From Chloroflexota bacterium (GTDB lineage Bacteria > Chloroflexota > Limnocylindria > Limnocylindrales > CSP1-4), in assembly GCA_021790375.1 (NCBI GenBank), contig JAJYEB010000130.1:1-5881 (forward strand): a DNA stretch of 5,881 nt. The letters run 5' to 3'. The notes beneath the pieces were generated by a model, which saw only the letters and a program-made list of their open reading frames with translations, did no database searches and was not told where the DNA came from. Positions 5,019 to 5,881 of this stretch are shown one piece after another. The position numbers were made by a program, and so were the translations under genes. Within the stretch, counting starts at the first letter, position 1, and the number at the start of each line of letters is the position of its first letter.

Positions 5019-5053
5019 GCAGAGGTCCGGCCACCAGAAACGACTACGTCCCA

Positions 5054-5061
5054 GGAAGGAG
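5054..5061 (+). promoter_or_regulatory. Ribosome-binding site of rpsL, partly self-complementary
   Basis: GGAAGGAG ends 11 nt before GTG 5073, slightly longer than ideal. Its last four bases, GGAG (5058-5061), can pair with CTCC (5069-5072) directly before the start codon across a 7-nt loop. This short stem would shorten the effective spacing if it forms, or mask the ribosome site; four pairs are too few to claim regulation. Confidence 0.6.
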
Positions 5062-5072
5062 TCCGCGTCTCC

Positions 5073-5501
5073 GTGCCGACCATCAGCCAGCTCGTCCGCA
5101 AGGGCCGGGCCAGGAAGATCGAGAAGATCAAGGCCCCGGCCATGCGCCGGAACTGGAACAGCCTGCGCCAGCGCCAGGTCTCGATCCCGGGCGCCCCGCA
5201 GAAGCGCGGCGTCTGCCTGCAGGTCCGCACGATGACCCCCAAGAAGCCGAACTCCGCGCTCCGCAAGATCGCGCGCGTCCGGCTCTCGAACATGATGGAG
5301 GTCACCGCGTACATCCCCGGGATCGGGCACAACCTGCAGGAACACTCGGTGGTGCTCGTCCGCGGGGGGCGCGTCAAGGACCTCCCGTCGGTGAAGTACC
5401 ACATCATCCGCGGGACGCTCGACTCCGCCGGGGTCCGCGATCGCAAGCAGGGACGCTCGAAGTACGGCGCGAAGGCGCCGCAGAACCAGAAGGTCAGGTA
5501 G
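5073..5501 (+). CDS. rpsL: 30S ribosomal protein S12
   Basis: S12 sits at the decoding centre of the 30S subunit and controls tRNA selection accuracy. The 142-aa product begins MPTISQLVRKGRARK and contains PQKRGVC (42-48), TPKKPNSALRK (55-65), GHNLQEHSVVLVRGGRVKDLP (start 85) and RKQGRSKYG (124-132). Streptomycin-related positions are wild type: Lys57 (E. coli Lys42), Lys102 (Lys87) and Pro105 (Pro90), with the usually modified Asp at 103. The following Gly (E. coli 91) is Ser106, and NG-x-EV reads NMMEV (73-77). At 142 aa it exceeds E. coli (124) because of an insertion at about 24-40 before PQKRGVC, as in Bacillus and Chloroflexota. GTG is chosen because MPT-x-x-QLVRK is the family N-terminus; upstream in-frame sequence is not S12-like. 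It is the first gene of the str operon and ends 1 nt before rpsG. Confidence 0.98.
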   Translation: MPTISQLVRKGRARKIEKIKAPAMRRNWNSLRQRQVSIPGAPQKRGVCLQVRTMTPKKPNSALRKIARVRLSNMMEVTAYIPGIGHNLQEHSVVLVRGGRVKDLPSVKYHIIRGTLDSAGVRDRKQGRSKYGAKAPQNQKVR

Positions 5502-5502
5502 C

Positions 5503-5881
5503 ATGCCGCGCCGCGCCCAGACCCCCCGCAAGGCCAAGTACGCCCCCCCGCTCGCGCGCACCACGGACCGCTTCGTGGTGAAGCTCATGACGGACGGCAA
5601 GAAGGGCCTCGCCGAGCGCATCCTGCGCCAGGCCCTTGCCCGCGCCGAGGCGTCGGCACGGCGGCCCGGGCTCGAGGTGCTCGAGGCGGCACTGCGGAAC
5701 GCGACCCCCATCATCGAAGTCAAGCCGCGCCGCGTCGGCGGCGCCACGTACCAGGTGCCGGTGGAGATCCGCGGAGACCGGCGCATGTCGCTGGGCGTCC
5801 GCTGGCTCGTCCAGTCGGCGCGCAAGCGCAACGGGAAGTCGATGAGCGAGAAGCTCGCGGGCGAGCTCGTCGACGCGATGA
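5503..5881 (+). CDS. rpsG: 30S ribosomal protein S7 (3' end cut by the window)
   Basis: S7 binds the 3' domain of 16S rRNA and nucleates assembly of the 30S head. The 126 complete codons visible (family about 155-156 aa) start MPRRAQTPRKAKYAPP and include FVVKLMTDGKKGLAERI (24-40), the signature VKPRRVGGATYQVPVE (73-88) and WLVQSARKR (100-108), followed by KSMSEKLAGEL. The frame is open to the right edge; about 30 C-terminal residues lie outside. ATG 5503 follows the rpsL stop by one base, and GAAGG (5489-5493) inside the end of rpsL serves as ribosome site. In E. coli S7 represses its operon by binding a long rpsL-rpsG spacer; no such spacer exists here, so any autogenous control must act elsewhere, for example in the upstream leader. 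fusA and tuf are the expected next genes. Confidence 0.98.
   Translation, partial: MPRRAQTPRKAKYAPPLARTTDRFVVKLMTDGKKGLAERILRQALARAEASARRPGLEVLEAALRNATPIIEVKPRRVGGATYQVPVEIRGDRRMSLGVRWLVQSARKRNGKSMSEKLAGELVDAM

Larger units (their letters stand above)
4737..5072 (+). promoter_or_regulatory. Long structured 5' leader of the rpsL-rpsG mRNA
   Basis: About 335 nt separate the predicted transcription start from the rpsL start codon with no established gene between them. The stretch contains three well-formed hairpins (4898-4916, 4934-4964, 4981-5018), an 8-nt direct repeat (CGGCCACC at 4979 and 5028) and a possible small reading frame (4789-4908). Leaders of ribosomal-protein operons are often control sites bound by one of the encoded proteins, but I do not recognise a known leader family here. 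Regulation is inferred from length and structure only. Confidence 0.5.

Noticed and set aside
3064..5034. A 656-codon open frame on the - strand spanning dhaL, dhaK and the rpsL leader
   Set aside because: It lies opposite two well-supported genes, crosses the terminator and promoter, is rich in Arg, His, Ala and Asp as antisense frames in GC-rich DNA are, and shows no recognisable domain.
4905..5072. N-terminal extension of rpsL from an upstream GTG
   Set aside because: The S12 family begins exactly at GTG 5073 (MPTISQLVRK), with a Shine-Dalgarno sequence just before it; the upstream residues are not S12-like and would run through the hairpins.
5499..5505. E. coli-type S7 autoregulatory site between rpsL and rpsG
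   Set aside because: The genes are separated by a single base, so the structured spacer needed is absent.
4665..5831. A 388-codon - strand frame opposite rpsL and rpsG
   Set aside because: It is antisense to two universally conserved ribosomal-protein genes and begins inside one of them; no domain is recognisable.
1..5881. Mobile elements, CRISPR arrays, integrase or attachment sites
   Set aside because: No transposase or integrase motifs, no spaced direct repeats and no terminal inverted repeats were seen; composition looks uniform from end to end.

Overview
The window is GC-rich bacterial DNA (roughly 70% G+C by eye). All six recognisable genes are on the + strand. Two transcription units abut: a five-gene sugar-phosphate operon (about 98-4698) and the start of the str ribosomal-protein operon (4702 to the right edge). 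The best clue to the host is ribosomal protein S12. It is a long-form protein (142 aa) with an insertion before the PQKRGVC motif, and its central sequence is of the kind I associate with Chloroflexota. With the high GC content, a GC-rich Chloroflexota lineage is my best guess. This is inference from recall, and another high-GC phylum is possible.

Left edge (1-176): a strong GC hairpin with a short T tail at 29-58 looks like the terminator of something upstream, possibly a tRNA whose last bases are positions 1-12. A sigma70-like promoter with an extended -10 (98-126) follows. Its -35 is overlapped by a 6-bp inverted repeat that could be an operator.

Sugar operon (177-4608): a SorC-family regulator (177-1190), a class II ketose-bisphosphate aldolase (1279-2133), a CbbY-like HAD phosphatase (2130-2903), then DhaL (2945-3616) and DhaK (3613-4608), the nucleotide-binding and substrate-binding halves of a dihydroxyacetone-type kinase. 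Two junctions are 4-nt GTGA overlaps. A coherent reading is that a phosphorylated sugar relieves SorC repression, DhaK/DhaL phosphorylates dihydroxyacetone or a related short ketose, the aldolase joins or splits a ketose phosphate, and the HAD enzyme removes a phosphate. The true substrate cannot be read from the sequence. No transporter, dehydrogenase, isomerase or DhaM phosphodonor lies in the window. A hairpin at 4670-4698 probably ends the unit.

str operon (4702-5881): a near-consensus promoter (TTGACA, 17-bp spacer, TATACT) lies immediately after that terminator, followed by a leader of about 335 nt before rpsL (5073-5501) and rpsG (5503 to the edge, truncated). The leader contains three good hairpins, an 8-nt direct repeat that permits alternative pairing, and a possible 39-codon reading frame whose stop codon sits in a hairpin loop. 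I consider this leader and the unassigned kinase-aldolase-phosphatase operon the two parts most worth following up. I see no mobile elements, CRISPR arrays or complete tRNA/rRNA genes.
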